NCBI GenBank assembly: GCA_025716855.1 | Contig: JAIXMQ010000012.1 | Span: 186,001-250,000 of the forward strand | Reading direction: 5' to 3' | DNA: 64,000 nt | From: Pilaira anomala | Taxonomy: Eukaryota > Mucoromycota > Mucoromycetes > Mucorales > Mucoraceae | Part shown: one piece after another, positions 45,977 through 56,679 of the stretch | Layout: each line of letters opens with the position of its first letter | How positions within the stretch are numbered: position 1 is the first letter of the stretch | Made by a program: the position numbers and the translations under genes | The notes under the pieces: generated by a model | The model's input: the letters and a program-made list of their open reading frames with translations, nothing else | Database searches by the model: none | What the model was told of the DNA's origin: nothing

Positions 45977-46777
45977 GAACATAATTCTGCTCAGAAAAGT
46001 GCATTTTTTTTATTAGAATTTATTAGACAATGAACTATATACTTCTTTTTTTGTGATAGAATTACTCGGATAATGTCTTACCATGACAACATGCATGATA
46101 CACGTTTTAAAATTATCTATTTTTTTATACGATCCCTTGTGTGCTATTAAACAAGAGATGAATGTGAAAGTAGTAAGGTTATTCATAATGTAAATTATTT
46201 GAAGAGGAAGTGCAAAATTAACCAAAAAAAAAAAAAAATCTTATTGTTCTTACGTGACGAAACATTTCCATTAAAATAAATAAAAAACTATCGAACTTTA
46301 AACGTGTATCGACAAATTACATATCGTCATAAAAAAAGATTCAAAACTGAGATGCCATTATCCCGTATGATGCTGAGTAGCAAGAAGGTAACTTCTCCCA
46401 GAGTTGAACAAATTGATAATTTTACGGGTGTGATTGATTCTATCATGAACAGCTTGTAAATATTTAGTGTTCTTTTCTCAATCTCTTTTCACAATTGATA
46501 TCATAGTTAGTAATATGATGATATATACTCAACTTCTTTTTTTTTTTTTTTTTGGGTTTTGAAAGACGTTCCTGAAGAAGCAAGAAGAAGATGGTGATTG
46601 ACTGCTAAAAATGAGATAATTTTTTTTAAAAAAAAATTTTTATATTTTTTTTTTTGGATATAAAAAAGAGACCAGAAAAAAAAGTTTTTTTTTTTTTTTT
46701 TCTTCTTCTCATTATATATAAAAAAAAAAGGTAAATATCAACATAATTAGAAGAAAGGAAGAAAATGATGTTTTTTT

Positions 46778-46904
46778 TTCCATCTGATGACTATAATTTG
46801 CGTCTGAACATTGGGGTCAACGCCGGTACTACGGCGGATTTATTCGCTTGTAGGGACCCACCGGTGCCCGACGACTGAAGTCAATATGCACACGTCTGAT
46901 GGAT
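46778..46904 (+). ncRNA. Box C/D snoRNA candidate of the snR87/U16 type (18S 2'-O-methylation guide)
   Basis: A GC-rich island in an A/T desert. Box C CTGATGA (46784-46790) is followed by guide TAATTTGCGT (46794-46803) and box D' CTGA (46804-46807). The guide is complementary to the conserved 18S segment GCGCAAATTA, one end pair being U-G. The base five nt upstream of D' faces the first A of CAAATTA, the site methylated by yeast snR87 and vertebrate U16. Box D is CTGA at 46896-46899; TCCA (46779-46782) and TGGA (46900-46903) form the terminal stem. An internal hairpin GGGTC/GACCC (46814-46818, 46855-46859) encloses CGCCG/CGGCG. The C' box is unclear. An outer 9-bp stem (46762-46770 with 46913-46921) may aid processing. 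Confidence 0.65.
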
Positions 46905-47474
46905 CTCAAAATCATCATTTTATATTCTTTTCCTGAATAGATCTTTTGTAAAAAAAAATTCGTTTTTATTAATTTTCTTTTACTTTCTCTTAGATCTATC
47001 TGTCGAGTTATTCTCTATTCATATTTCTTAAACAATAAAAAAAAATTTTTTTAAAAAGAAAAAAACTTTTTTTTTACACGATTTTTTTTTTTTTTTCATG
47101 TGGCTTGGTATTTCATCTTTCGACTTTTTTTTTAAACATACAAAACGAACTTTCACGAGAATAAATGCTTATATGTCTTCAACTATGAGCTTAAAGAGTA
47201 TATAGTATATATTTTACAACAAGCTGACAAAAAAAAAAAAAATGTTTTTTTGTTTTGTTTTTGTTTTGTTTTTGTTTTGCTTACGTGAAATTTCTGTCAA
47301 TAACGAAAAAAAAAAAAAAATATTGAAAGAAATATGTTTAGCTTTTATTTGGTATTATTTAAAAAAGACTTGTAATGAAAGAGAGAGAGAGAGAGAATGC
47401 TATTAATTTAAAAAGGGGGAGGTTTGTGATATTTGCAAAAGGGAAAAAAAAAAAAAATTATGAAAAAAAAATGT

Positions 47475-48672
47475 CTAAAATGCTTGTCCAGACGACATGT
47501 GAAGTTGACCAAACATCGCAGCATGTCTAGGAGACCCAGCCAACTGATCATACGAAGGCAAAGACCCTGATAATGAGACAGGAGCTTGTTGTGCGGCAGT
47601 ACGGTAAGAAGGAACTCTGGATAAATTCGAGCCATGCCACCATAACGGTTCACCACCACTTGGGGATTCTAAAGGTATCTCAAGCGGATCATCATGATGA
47701 TTGGAAGCCAAGACAGGCATAGGCGATGTATGACACATGATAGGAGGTGTAGGAATTCCTTCTGAAACAGGTGTAGATGGTCCTGATTCCAAGCAAAGCA
47801 CGTTTTGCCATGCGGTTTCGTATGCCGGTAAAGAATTTAATTCCGTCTGAGCAGAAATAGAGGAGATAATAATCACTGGCACCGAGCACCGAAGTTCTGA
47901 TAAATGTCCATCAGCATTCACCAAACAAATCACAAATTTTAATTTATGACGAATACGAATCATTTCATTATCTGCATCACAAAATGCCTGCTGTGAAGAC
48001 ATGGGTGGGATATCCAATTTGATTTCTTTTGTCCAAGTCACTGGTTCACTTGAATCTTCCGTTCGAATCGGTGCGTTAGGGAATGGATCTTCGTCTCGTT
48101 GAATTTTTACAATCCTTGTATCTGTCTTTGAACTATCGTTGGCTGTATAGGTACAATATTCTTTCAATGTAGCTGTTAAGGTCCTGACTCGCAGCTTGGA
48201 TGCAATCGGTGTAATATGAAATGTGACTGGAATAAGATGTCCTCGTGCATAGACTTTAGAAGGCAGTAAAATATCATACATCATCTTTTCAGCCCAGGTA
48301 TTATGAATTTCAACCGTTTGAATCAGTTCCAATTCGGTAGGAAGCATGCAACGTACAACTCGTACCAGTTTCTTTTTAATAATATTTTGTAAAAATGCTG
48401 TACGTTCTACCATGGCCTTTAATCGGTATACCACTTGACCTCCTTCTGCTTCCAATGTTTGTGGTAAATCACCAGGTAACAATAATTCAAAATCCCATTT
48501 ATGCTCTCCAGCTCCCAACGTAAATGCCTTCTTATGAGATTGGTCCATGATGGGAACGAATTGCCACTTGTGTTCCATAATATCTTTTTCTTGTTTATGA
48601 TAATGTTGATGATGACCGATACCTATTTATAGTGTGTTTATTAGTATTCATATATGTCTTAGTTCGTGATCT

Positions 48673-48707
<35 letters not shown>

Positions 48708-48907
48708 CCTTCTGACCAAGAAACTTTCATTTTGCCGAAGAATGATAAAGTAATCGTACGAACCTTCATAGGTTCCATTAAATTTAAAATAACAGTGCCT
48801 CTTAATAATTTTCCTGTTGATTCAGAAGCATGGCCCATTAAAACAATTTCTTCGGAAGCCAATTCAACCTTGAGTTCGTTTGTCTTATGACGTATAGCGC
48901 TCACCAT
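47475..48907 (-). CDS. Alpha-arrestin (ART/ARRDC-like) ubiquitin-ligase adaptor
   Basis: Two exons: 48709-48907 and 47475-48622, total 448 residues. The N-terminal arrestin fold (SEEIVLMGHASESTGKLLRG then TVILNLMEPMKVRTITLSF) and C-terminal arrestin fold (YDILLPSKVYARGHLIPVTF) are in the usual order. The tail has PY-like motifs LPAYETAW, VPSYRTAA and LPSYDQLA, which bind WW domains of Rsp5/NEDD4-type ubiquitin ligases. It recruits the ligase to membrane transporters for endocytosis. The His-rich junction HHQHYHKQ lies at the splice. Confidence 0.88.
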
Positions 48908-50099
48908 ATTATTTTGTGTGTTGTTTTAAATATTCATATAATAATAAAAAAGAGGTTTTTTTTTTTACAGTGAACAGTAATGAAAGAGAGATAGAAAGAA
49001 CAGAAAAAAATGTTTCTCTCTCTTTATATATAAATGGTCTTTCTAATTCGACCAGAAAATTTTTTTGATTGAATGTCAGTGTTTTAGTGAAACAAGCTTT
49101 TGTATTTTTTTTTTTTTTTTTTTTTTGACCTTCCGATAAATTTCGGCCAATGTCCAATAATTTCCCTTTAGAATCAATGACACGTTTGTTCCCGTCCCTT
49201 TCTTTTCCGCACTTTTGACTAAACCATTTTATCTATTTACAAATAACGTTGTATCTGTATATATTTATATTACTTTTTTCACAAGGAGATGAGCACGATC
49301 TTTTTTTTTTTTTTTTTTTTTTAAATTTATAAGAAATGTCGTAATTATCATGATTTTTTTCTTTTTTAATGCGGCGAACCATTCGTATGGACTAAAATAA
49401 TCCTTTTACTTATTACATTGCATTAAACTTTTTACTAAGCGTTTTGCTCAAGCCAACTATTGTAAAATAATTTAATTCTCAGTTTTATATATTTCTTTCA
49501 AATGGTAAAAATCGAAACACCTTTTTTCTTTTTTTTTTTTAGATTCAGAAAAAACGTTTTCTTTTAGTAGCTTGATCAAATGTTTTGTCTTTTTAAAGTG
49601 ATTTTTTTTTTTTTTTTTTTTTCGGGCTCGCTCCGATTTTAGAAATATTATCTATTTAGCCCAATCAACAAATACGTTTAACTTTTCATGAATTTCAGGG
49701 AAACAATAAAAAAAAACTTCTGAGTTCAAGTAAAATAAAAAAATTCTATTTTTGTGAACGTAACATCAAATACCTTTTTAGCATTTTGACAGATCAGTAA
49801 TATCCAATAAGGTTTGAATAACACAAAGAGTAAAATCGTCCCTTTGAAATCGTGCGTTTCTTTTTTTTTGTGACACATTTAAAACTTTTTTAATTTCTGA
49901 TCTTTTTTTTTTTTTTTTTTTTTTTTTAATAAGATTAAAACATGGTTCGATAATAACTTATTTGTTACAGTTTTAAGAAATTTACCGCTTTTTACAGCTT
50001 TTATATACGTACTACCTCCCATTAACATGAGCTTACTTAACAGACCACCCCTCCCTCCCTCCCCCCTTTTTTTTTGAGGTAAAAACAACTAAAAGTTTA
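48908..50099. other. Intergenic, no gene seen
   Basis: 1.2 kb, dominated by T/A homopolymers of 10-26 nt. It contains the arrestin promoter and the hydrolase 3' UTR. No coding or RNA feature is supported. Confidence 0.5.
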
Positions 50100-51142
50100 T
50101 TAAAAAGGTTTTGCAAAATAATGAAACTTTTCAGCATAATCTGTATGAGCACCCACATAAAATCCACCTAAAGATTTACTCACATCCACTGCACTCACTG
50201 TCGGATCCAACCAATCCCTATCCAACGCTACCTGTTCCGGTAACCCAATTTCTCCTACTGATTGTTCTCCTTTCAAAAGTGCTCTTAACAAAATACCCAA
50301 TGTAATATCCTTACTTGAATAATAAATCAATGTCCTTTCTCGACCGAGACCACCAGTATCTTTACGGATCTGATTTACAATATCTGGTGCCACCAATGCC
50401 GGAGCGCATAAGTGAATTGAATCTGGTCTAAAAAAAAAAAAAAAAAAAAAATTGGGTTAAACAAAATTTTGATTTTCATATTTATACAATTACACATTAC
50501 CTCTCATCTGGACTCATCAAAGAACATGCTTCTACAATATGTCTACAACCTAAAGAATGCCCTACCACTCTTAAATAATCATACTTTCTTCTCAAATCCA
50601 ATAATCGCCATGCCAACATCTCAGCTCGATCATGACTTGTTTCATTGGCAACCTGAAATTGATACGCTAACCTGGTAGCATGAATACCTACATCGACTGC
50701 AAATGCTCCTGCAATCGATGCTGGGGTCGGTAACCTTAAATTCTTCAAGTTCTTTATATTCTTGGCGATCAAAAAGGCTGTAGAGCCAAGTGAAGCTAAA
50801 GGAATTGGAATATGTGACCCTGCTGTTCCAGAAGGCCAAGAATATCTTTGCTTTTTTTTTTTTCATTAGAAACAAGGTAAAAAAAAAAAAACTTATATAT
50901 GTTTTTTTTTACCCTAAAGCAGAAGGTGCCCAACGATGACTTGAACTTAACACAAGTAAACGATGTGAATGCATCCAATCTTGAAAGTTCTCGGGTGAAT
51001 CCCCTTCACTTAAAAACCCTTTGACATAGACTGTCACTTCTGACCGTGCGTCCGTTGGTCTTGAAAGTACTTTTAGAGAAGGTAGTTTTGTAAAATATTT
51101 CTTTTGATTTGCAACCGTTGTCAACGCTGTTTTCGTAGACAT
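50100..51142 (-). CDS. Alpha/beta hydrolase, lipase-like
   Basis: Three exons: 50913-51142, 50501-50845 and 50100-50427, total 300 residues. The nucleophile elbow GHSLG occurs in YDYLRVVGHSLGCRHIVEAC near residue 180. A plausible acid is the Asp in YYSSKDITL and a plausible His is in FYVGAHTDYAEKFHYF near the C-terminus, giving Ser-Asp-His order. The N-terminal VYVKGFLSEGDSPENFQDWM and ALGYSWPSGT resemble the DUF726/TMCO4-type hydrolases. There is no signal peptide. The substrate is not deducible. Acceptor 2 follows an A-rich run. Confidence 0.75.
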
Positions 51143-52543
51143 TGTTTTTTTTTTTGAGAGAGAGAAAAAAGTTTTTTTAAAAAAACAAGAGCATTAAAAA
51201 AACGTCATGACGCGGTATTTATGATTGTTCCCCGATTCATTTTGTTTATTGCCAATTAAAAGTTATAATACGATAAATCATTCAAAGTAAAACCATAACT
51301 TTGGTACTAGAGGATGAAGTATACAATATAAAACCCTACATGTACACATTCTTTCTCAAGAAAGAAAAAAAACCGCAAGTAGATAATTACATTAAAATTA
51401 GTAATGAATACTATCTCTTTTTTATAGTATCTCAACAAGCTCTTTTGAACGGTAGCAAAGTGTTTAAGGTACTCTTCATGTTCGCTAAACCCTCATTAAG
51501 CTGCTTTTAAAAGATCTTTTATCATAAAAAAGTATAACGGACTAAAACATCTACATATATACATACATACAAAAAAAAAAAAATTAAGGCGATTTGATTG
51601 GCCAAGCAAAAGTTTCCAGAAATAAAAAAAAAATTGAAATCAGGATTCAGATTTGTTTCTCGTCAAAGTAAAGTCCCTCAATATTCAACATTTTACTAAA
51701 CAATATAATATTCAATCAATGCACAATTCAAAGACGCATCGCTATGCATATTTAGATTTATTAATCTCTTTGTCAAAAATATACTTCCTCTAACAAAAAC
51801 TGCAATTTTGTTTTTCTGCTGTAAACCCAAATTTTTATTATCAGTTTACTTTGATTTTTATATCATTCGAAAGAGCGTAAAATTTTGCATCTAACTTTAT
51901 TAGAAATCTATGCTTTAAAACCTTTTTAATGTAAAGATATATCCAGTTTTCTAATTTTTGAAAAAATCCAAAGGGGGTCATCAGGGTGTTTTTTCGAAAA
52001 AAAAATAAGCTGGGTTTTAATTGTTTTTTTTTTTAAAAAAAAAAAACGAGCTTTGCAGCCAGTCATTTCATTTTTTTTATGCTATCTTAACGTTTGCTTT
52101 TGATGTGAGTAATAACTGACTCAAAGGATTAATTAAATCCTAAAAGTAACAAAGTATGGAGAAAGTACACTCATATAGAATTCAAAATGTAGCAGGTTTT
52201 TATTTAATAAACATGGTTAAAAGCTTTTATTTTTCATCATTTTCATAATGCATATAACTGGTAAAAGTTCCCTTTTTTTTTTTGATAAATTAACTATTAT
52301 CCCTATAATAGTCCATGTATAGGTTCAATTTCTTTTTTATAATAATGATCTCATTATAATGTGTATACTTGTTAACAACATGCTACAAAAAAGAAAAAAA
52401 AAAGGGATTGGATTACTATGTAAATCATCATCAACCGTCACTTCATACGTAAGACTGGCTTTTTTTTTTTATTTTCGTGGTGAACCTTTAAAAAAGAAAG
52501 AAACTTTTAACCCACTTTTTTTTTTTCTTTCTGTTCCTTCTTT

Positions 52544-52579
<36 letters not shown>

Positions 52580-52587
52580 AACGTATC
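51143..52587. other. Intergenic with repeat copy 2
   Basis: Divergent promoter region between the hydrolase and the alkyltransferase, about 1.4 kb. It contains the second copy of the dispersed repeat (51586-51980) and a TA/CA microsatellite at about 52545-52580 just before the alkyltransferase start. Confidence 0.55.
51586..51980. repeat. Dispersed repeat, copy 2 (first copy at 1888-2283)
   Basis: Same orientation and near-same length as copy 1, sharing the same ordered blocks from GATTTGATTGGC to AAAAATCCAAAGGGGGT. Sequence outside these limits does not match between the copies. Diverged enough that both copies look old. Confidence 0.75.
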
Positions 52588-53195
52588 ATGTCATTGTTCT
52601 CTAGATCCACTACACACGTACTCAGAAACTCCTCTAAAAAATCACAACAACCCACTTCTAAAAAACAAAAGAAATTTATCAAACAAACCTTTGAACCAAA
52701 AGATATCGATGTAAAAAGTAACGTGTCTAAATATACAACATGTTTTTCACTTCGTATTAAATTTATATATATATATATATATATATAGCTGTTATAGACT
52801 ACCCTATGTCCATGCTCGAAAGAGCCGAGTACGTAAACTTCAAGTCAGGAAAGTTAGTCACTCCCTTTCAATACCGAGTATATGACGCAGTCCGTCAAAT
52901 ACCTCCAGGTCATGTCACTTCTTACAAGATCCTCAGTGATGCAATTCATTCTGCTCCTCGTGCTGTCGGATACGCATTGAAAATCAACCCATTCTGTCCA
53001 TTACCCGTTGCTTGTCATCGGGTCATTGCAACCGATAAGTCCATTGGCGGCTTCTCTGGTAGTTCAGGTGATTCTCAATCCACTGCAGATAAAAAAGCAA
53101 AATTGGAAGCAGAGGGTTGTGAATTTGAACATGATTATATCTTTAAATCAAATGTAGATGGCACTTCTGAATTCTTTTCTGATTTTAGAATTTAA
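52588..53195 (+). CDS. O6-alkylguanine-DNA alkyltransferase (MGMT-type)
   Basis: Two exons: 52588-52717 and 52789-53195, total 178 residues; a TA repeat fills the end of the intron. The catalytic motif is VACHRVI (Cys acceptor present, so not a Trp-type ATL). The Pro that normally precedes the Cys (PCHRV) is Ala. The helix-turn-helix region QIPPGHVTSYKILSDAI and the Arg finger APRAVGYALKINP are intact. The protein removes O6-alkyl groups from guanine by suicide transfer to Cys. The basic N-terminal ~45 residues (Ser/Lys-rich) are an extension of unknown role. It is convergent with striatin, with a 112-bp gap. Confidence 0.85.
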
Positions 53196-53307
53196 GAATA
53201 ATAATAAAACATTTTTTTTTTTTTTTTTTTTGCGTGTAGGATTAGAATATTATTAAAGTTTTTATTTTTATTTTTAAAAAAAAAAATGGAAAAAAAAAAG
53301 GATTGTT

Positions 53308-53612
53308 TTAATGTCCATGATGGTATATTTTAACAATACCATCTGCTCCACCACTCACCATCCAAGGGAAAGAAGGATGGAATTTAACACTCAAGACACC
53401 TTCATCTCCTTTTCTACGATGTGCTGAAAATTCTTGTATACATGTTTTTGTATTCAAGTCCCATAATCGTATTGATGAATCGTGACCTCCTGATGCCATA
53501 GTTGTACCTGCTGAATTAATATCTAAACATGTCACTGCATCTAAATGACCTGCTGTGGTTTTAATACATTCACCTTAAAACAAAACTGTAAGTATCAACT
53601 TATTCATTCGCG

Positions 53613-53644
<32 letters not shown>

Positions 53645-56086
53645 CCTGTATTTAAATCATAAAATTTAATGTGTCTATCTTCATGACCAGATATAACCAT
53701 TGGCATGATAGGATGTACAACAACTCGATTAATTTGTGTAGCAAATGTATTATCTAAAACAAACAAAACATATCAGTTGACATATTACAAAAAAAAAAAA
53801 AAACAACATAAAATCCCCCTTTTTTTTTTACCAAATGAATCATCACTGCCCTTGAATGTCATCAAGATTTGTCCTGTTTCAATATCGAAAATTCGAATTT
53901 TTGCATTTACAAACGCCACAACAATTTTATTTGGTTCGTTTGGACAAAAATCAAGTGAAGTAGGTGCAACTAAGAAAAAGAAAAAGAAAAAAAAAAATTA
54001 AAAAACAACAACAACAACAACAACCCTTTTTTTACACATACTTTTTATACATTACCTCGGTATTTTCTTGATTCATTGGATACACCATCAAAAGTAAATG
54101 ATCCCTTTAAAAAATTACCTGTAGATTCCGTATCCCAAATCTTGATCGTTCCATCCGCTGAAGCAGAGGCCAATAGATGATTTTTAGACAACTTGAAATC
54201 CCAAATCGCATCTGTATGTGCAATATAGGATGTGATACTGAGTGATGGATCGACAGGAGAGAAAGGTCCACTATCACCTGAAGGTAAACTCCAGACTCGA
54301 ATCGTTGAATCCAATGATGCAGAATAAATTCGATTTTGTTTCGCTGATATCGTTATCGCCGTAACGACATTCGTGTGTCCTCTAAACGTGATACTTGGAT
54401 CGGCTTCTTCCAATGATCCTCTTTTTTTTTAATAATATTAGTATACTTTCCACAAAAAAAAAAAAAAAAAAATGGAAACTCACTTTTTAATTGCGTTGCC
54501 ATCTTTACCAGTCGTTCTTTGTAAATTCCAAACTTTAACTGTACCATCATCCGATCCAGAAGCAGCAATCATTTCGGTCGGATGAAAGCAAACTGTTCTA
54601 ACAGAATCTAAGTGTCTAATCACTTGATTAGTTTCTCTCTCTCTCTCTCTCTCTTTTTTCTTTTCCCTTCCCAATGAATTGATGATTTTACCCTTTAATC
54701 GTAATTCTTGGTTTCCAAATTTTTGGTTGAATTTCATCTTGTCCATCAATTTCTCCAATCTTTAAAAAAAAAGAGTGTTCAATTCACTTTTATCTAATCT
54801 CTCTCTCTCTATTTAAACCCCTTTTATTCTATCCCCCCCACCCCCCCTTACTTACTTGGTTAGGATCAAAACCACCAGCTAATAAATTATCTTCTTGTTT
54901 AGAGCTACCTTTACCAGCATGTTTCAATAACTTTAAAACTTTTTCTTCTGACAGGTGAAATTTTTCTTGAATTTGCATTGACTTTATAAAAGTTTAATTA
55001 AAAAAACTATAATTAAATATTTATTTTAAAAACTTACAAGTGCTTGGTTATTTTCTGTTGGGTTATAATGTTCTGTCTCTTCTTTAATATTATGAATCAT
55101 AGCTACTTCATCTACATTAGCAGGTACTTGAATATCCTTTTGAATCTCTCGTTTAGGTGAACTCTTTTGTTTAATTTTACGATTAGCTAATACTGGTGAA
55201 TTATTTGTACTAGATTGTGCTTGTTGTTGTTGCTGTTGTTGTTGTTGTTGTTGTTGGGCTGTATTATTACTAGTAGTACTAGTAGTACTAGTTGCTGCTG
55301 CTGCTGTTGTCTTACGAACATTTTTTGTTGTACCTAAAGCATTTGTAAGTGGCAATTTGTTTGGAAATGAAGTAAGATAATTAATTTCTTGAAGGCAACT
55401 AAAAAAAAATAAAAATAAAAATAAAAAAATAAGGAGTTAAAATGTGAGGATAGTGAATTAGGGTTTTCGCTTATATATTTACGATTTTAACACTTGTCGA
55501 CTCTTTTCCTTCATTGTATGATCTACATGCTTTGTTGTTATTTCTGGCTTTAAACCTACATCAGCTAATAAAAAAATAATAAAAATGTCAATATACAAGA
55601 AAGTTTTTTTTTTTTAAAAAAAAAATTATACTTGCGTATCGTTTCTGTTGTTGTTATCGGTGGTGGTGGTGGTGGTGGTGGTGATGTATCTGATGTAGTT
55701 GCTGTGGTTACACTGTCATGTCTTTTTCTATAAAAGATATTGAATAACAAATAAACCACACACACAAAATCCTGGTATATACCTTTCTTGTCTTAGTGCA
55801 TATTCAAGCATTTTAACTCGTTTCATCATGGTTAATTTTATATTTTCTACTCCTCTTCTTTCTCCTTCTAATAAAGCAATACGTGCCTAATACAATACGT
55901 TTTTTTTTTAAAAAGAAAAGAACATTAAGAAAATATTAATATTTTTTTTCTGCATCTAGTTTTCTTTACTTGTAATTCAGCTCTTTCGATTGCCCACTCG
56001 TTCTTTTCACGTTCAAACTTTCTCCATTCTGCTTGCAAGTAGTGTAATACACCAGGTAAGTTATATTCTAACGTTGGTTCTGACAT
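53308..56086 (-). CDS. Striatin (STRIPAK scaffold)
   Basis: Twelve exons: 55970-56086, 55783-55886, 55636-55727, 55483-55564, 55038-55398, 54856-54981, 54692-54759, 54484-54615, 54056-54420, 53832-53969, 53646-53753 and 53308-53573, total 652 residues. The N-terminus TLEYNLPGVLHYLQAEWRKF leads into the striatin caveolin-binding/coiled-coil region (to about 75). A Pro-, Thr- and Gln-rich linker follows. A C-terminal WD40 propeller (about 315-652) has HLDSVRTVCFHP, GHTNVVTAI, AHTDAIWDF, ISGHEDRHIKFYDLNTG and SIRLWDLNTKTCIQEFSAHR, the last matching animal striatin closely. Fungal striatins control hyphal fusion and development through PP2A and GCK kinases. The exon 3 donor is GC. Confidence 0.92.
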
Positions 56087-56679
56087 GTTGAACAAAGAAT
56101 ATTTTTTTTTTTAGAAAAAAAAAGACGAGATGAAATCTAAAATATATATATATATAAAAAGAATATAAAAGAGAGAGAGAGAGAGAGAAAGAAAGAAAGA
56201 AAAAGAAATAGAGAAAAAAGAAATTATATAAAAAAAAAAGGAGAAAGAGAGAGAAAAAGAGAGAGAAAGTAGAAAGAGAAAGAGAGATAAAGTGACGCAA
56301 TATAAAAATTGAATCACAATAGTTTAGCGTGTTACCCTTCTCAGGTTGTTTACAACAACAGAGGGCTTTTGTGTCTTTGGGGATTTAGTTGCTATTGTGT
56401 TTATATCTTTAAGAAAAAAAAAAAAAGTTTTTGTTCTTCTTTTTGTTCTTCTTTTTCTTCTTCTTGAAAGCAGGGGAGATCTATTATCTCTGCTACTATT
56501 TTACTAAAATAAATGTTATAAAAACTTGGTCTTACAAGTAGTAAGGATAGTTTAGTTGGTGTTTATCAAAATAATGATAAATAGAGACAGGGCCAAATTC
56601 TTGGTAAAAAGAAAAAATTGAATATATTTATTTGTCGAAAAAAAAAAAAAAAAAAACCCTTATATCTCTTTTTTTTTTT
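56087..56679. other. Intergenic, purine/pyrimidine tracts
   Basis: 593 bp between the striatin start and the cullin 3' end. A ~130-bp GA-rich/AAAG tract lies at 56160-56290. It is the striatin promoter; no gene is seen. Confidence 0.5.

Larger units (their letters stand above)
43856..47474. other. 3.6 kb region: relics, snoRNA and homopolymers
   Basis: Between the bZIP start and the arrestin 3' end. It contains coding-like relics at 44409-44902 (-) and 45562-45976 (+), a short frame at 46352-46459 (+), a CG dinucleotide run at 45127-45141, and a GC-rich box C/D snoRNA candidate at 46778-46904. The rest is A/T homopolymers. Confidence 0.6.

Noticed and set aside
46784..46810. Hammerhead ribozyme or TPP riboswitch at the CTGATGA motif
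   Set aside because: The hammerhead GAAA and cleavage triplet are absent and the TPP aptamer CTGAGA/ACC core is not found; spacing to an 18S-complementary guide and D' box fits a C/D snoRNA better.
54615..54691. Read-through of the GA-rich stretch in striatin ([13 protein letters not shown]) as coding
   Set aside because: Splicing GT at 54691 to AG at 54616 restores the family sequence (ITIKG-HLDSVRTVCF) and phase; the GA tract is intron.
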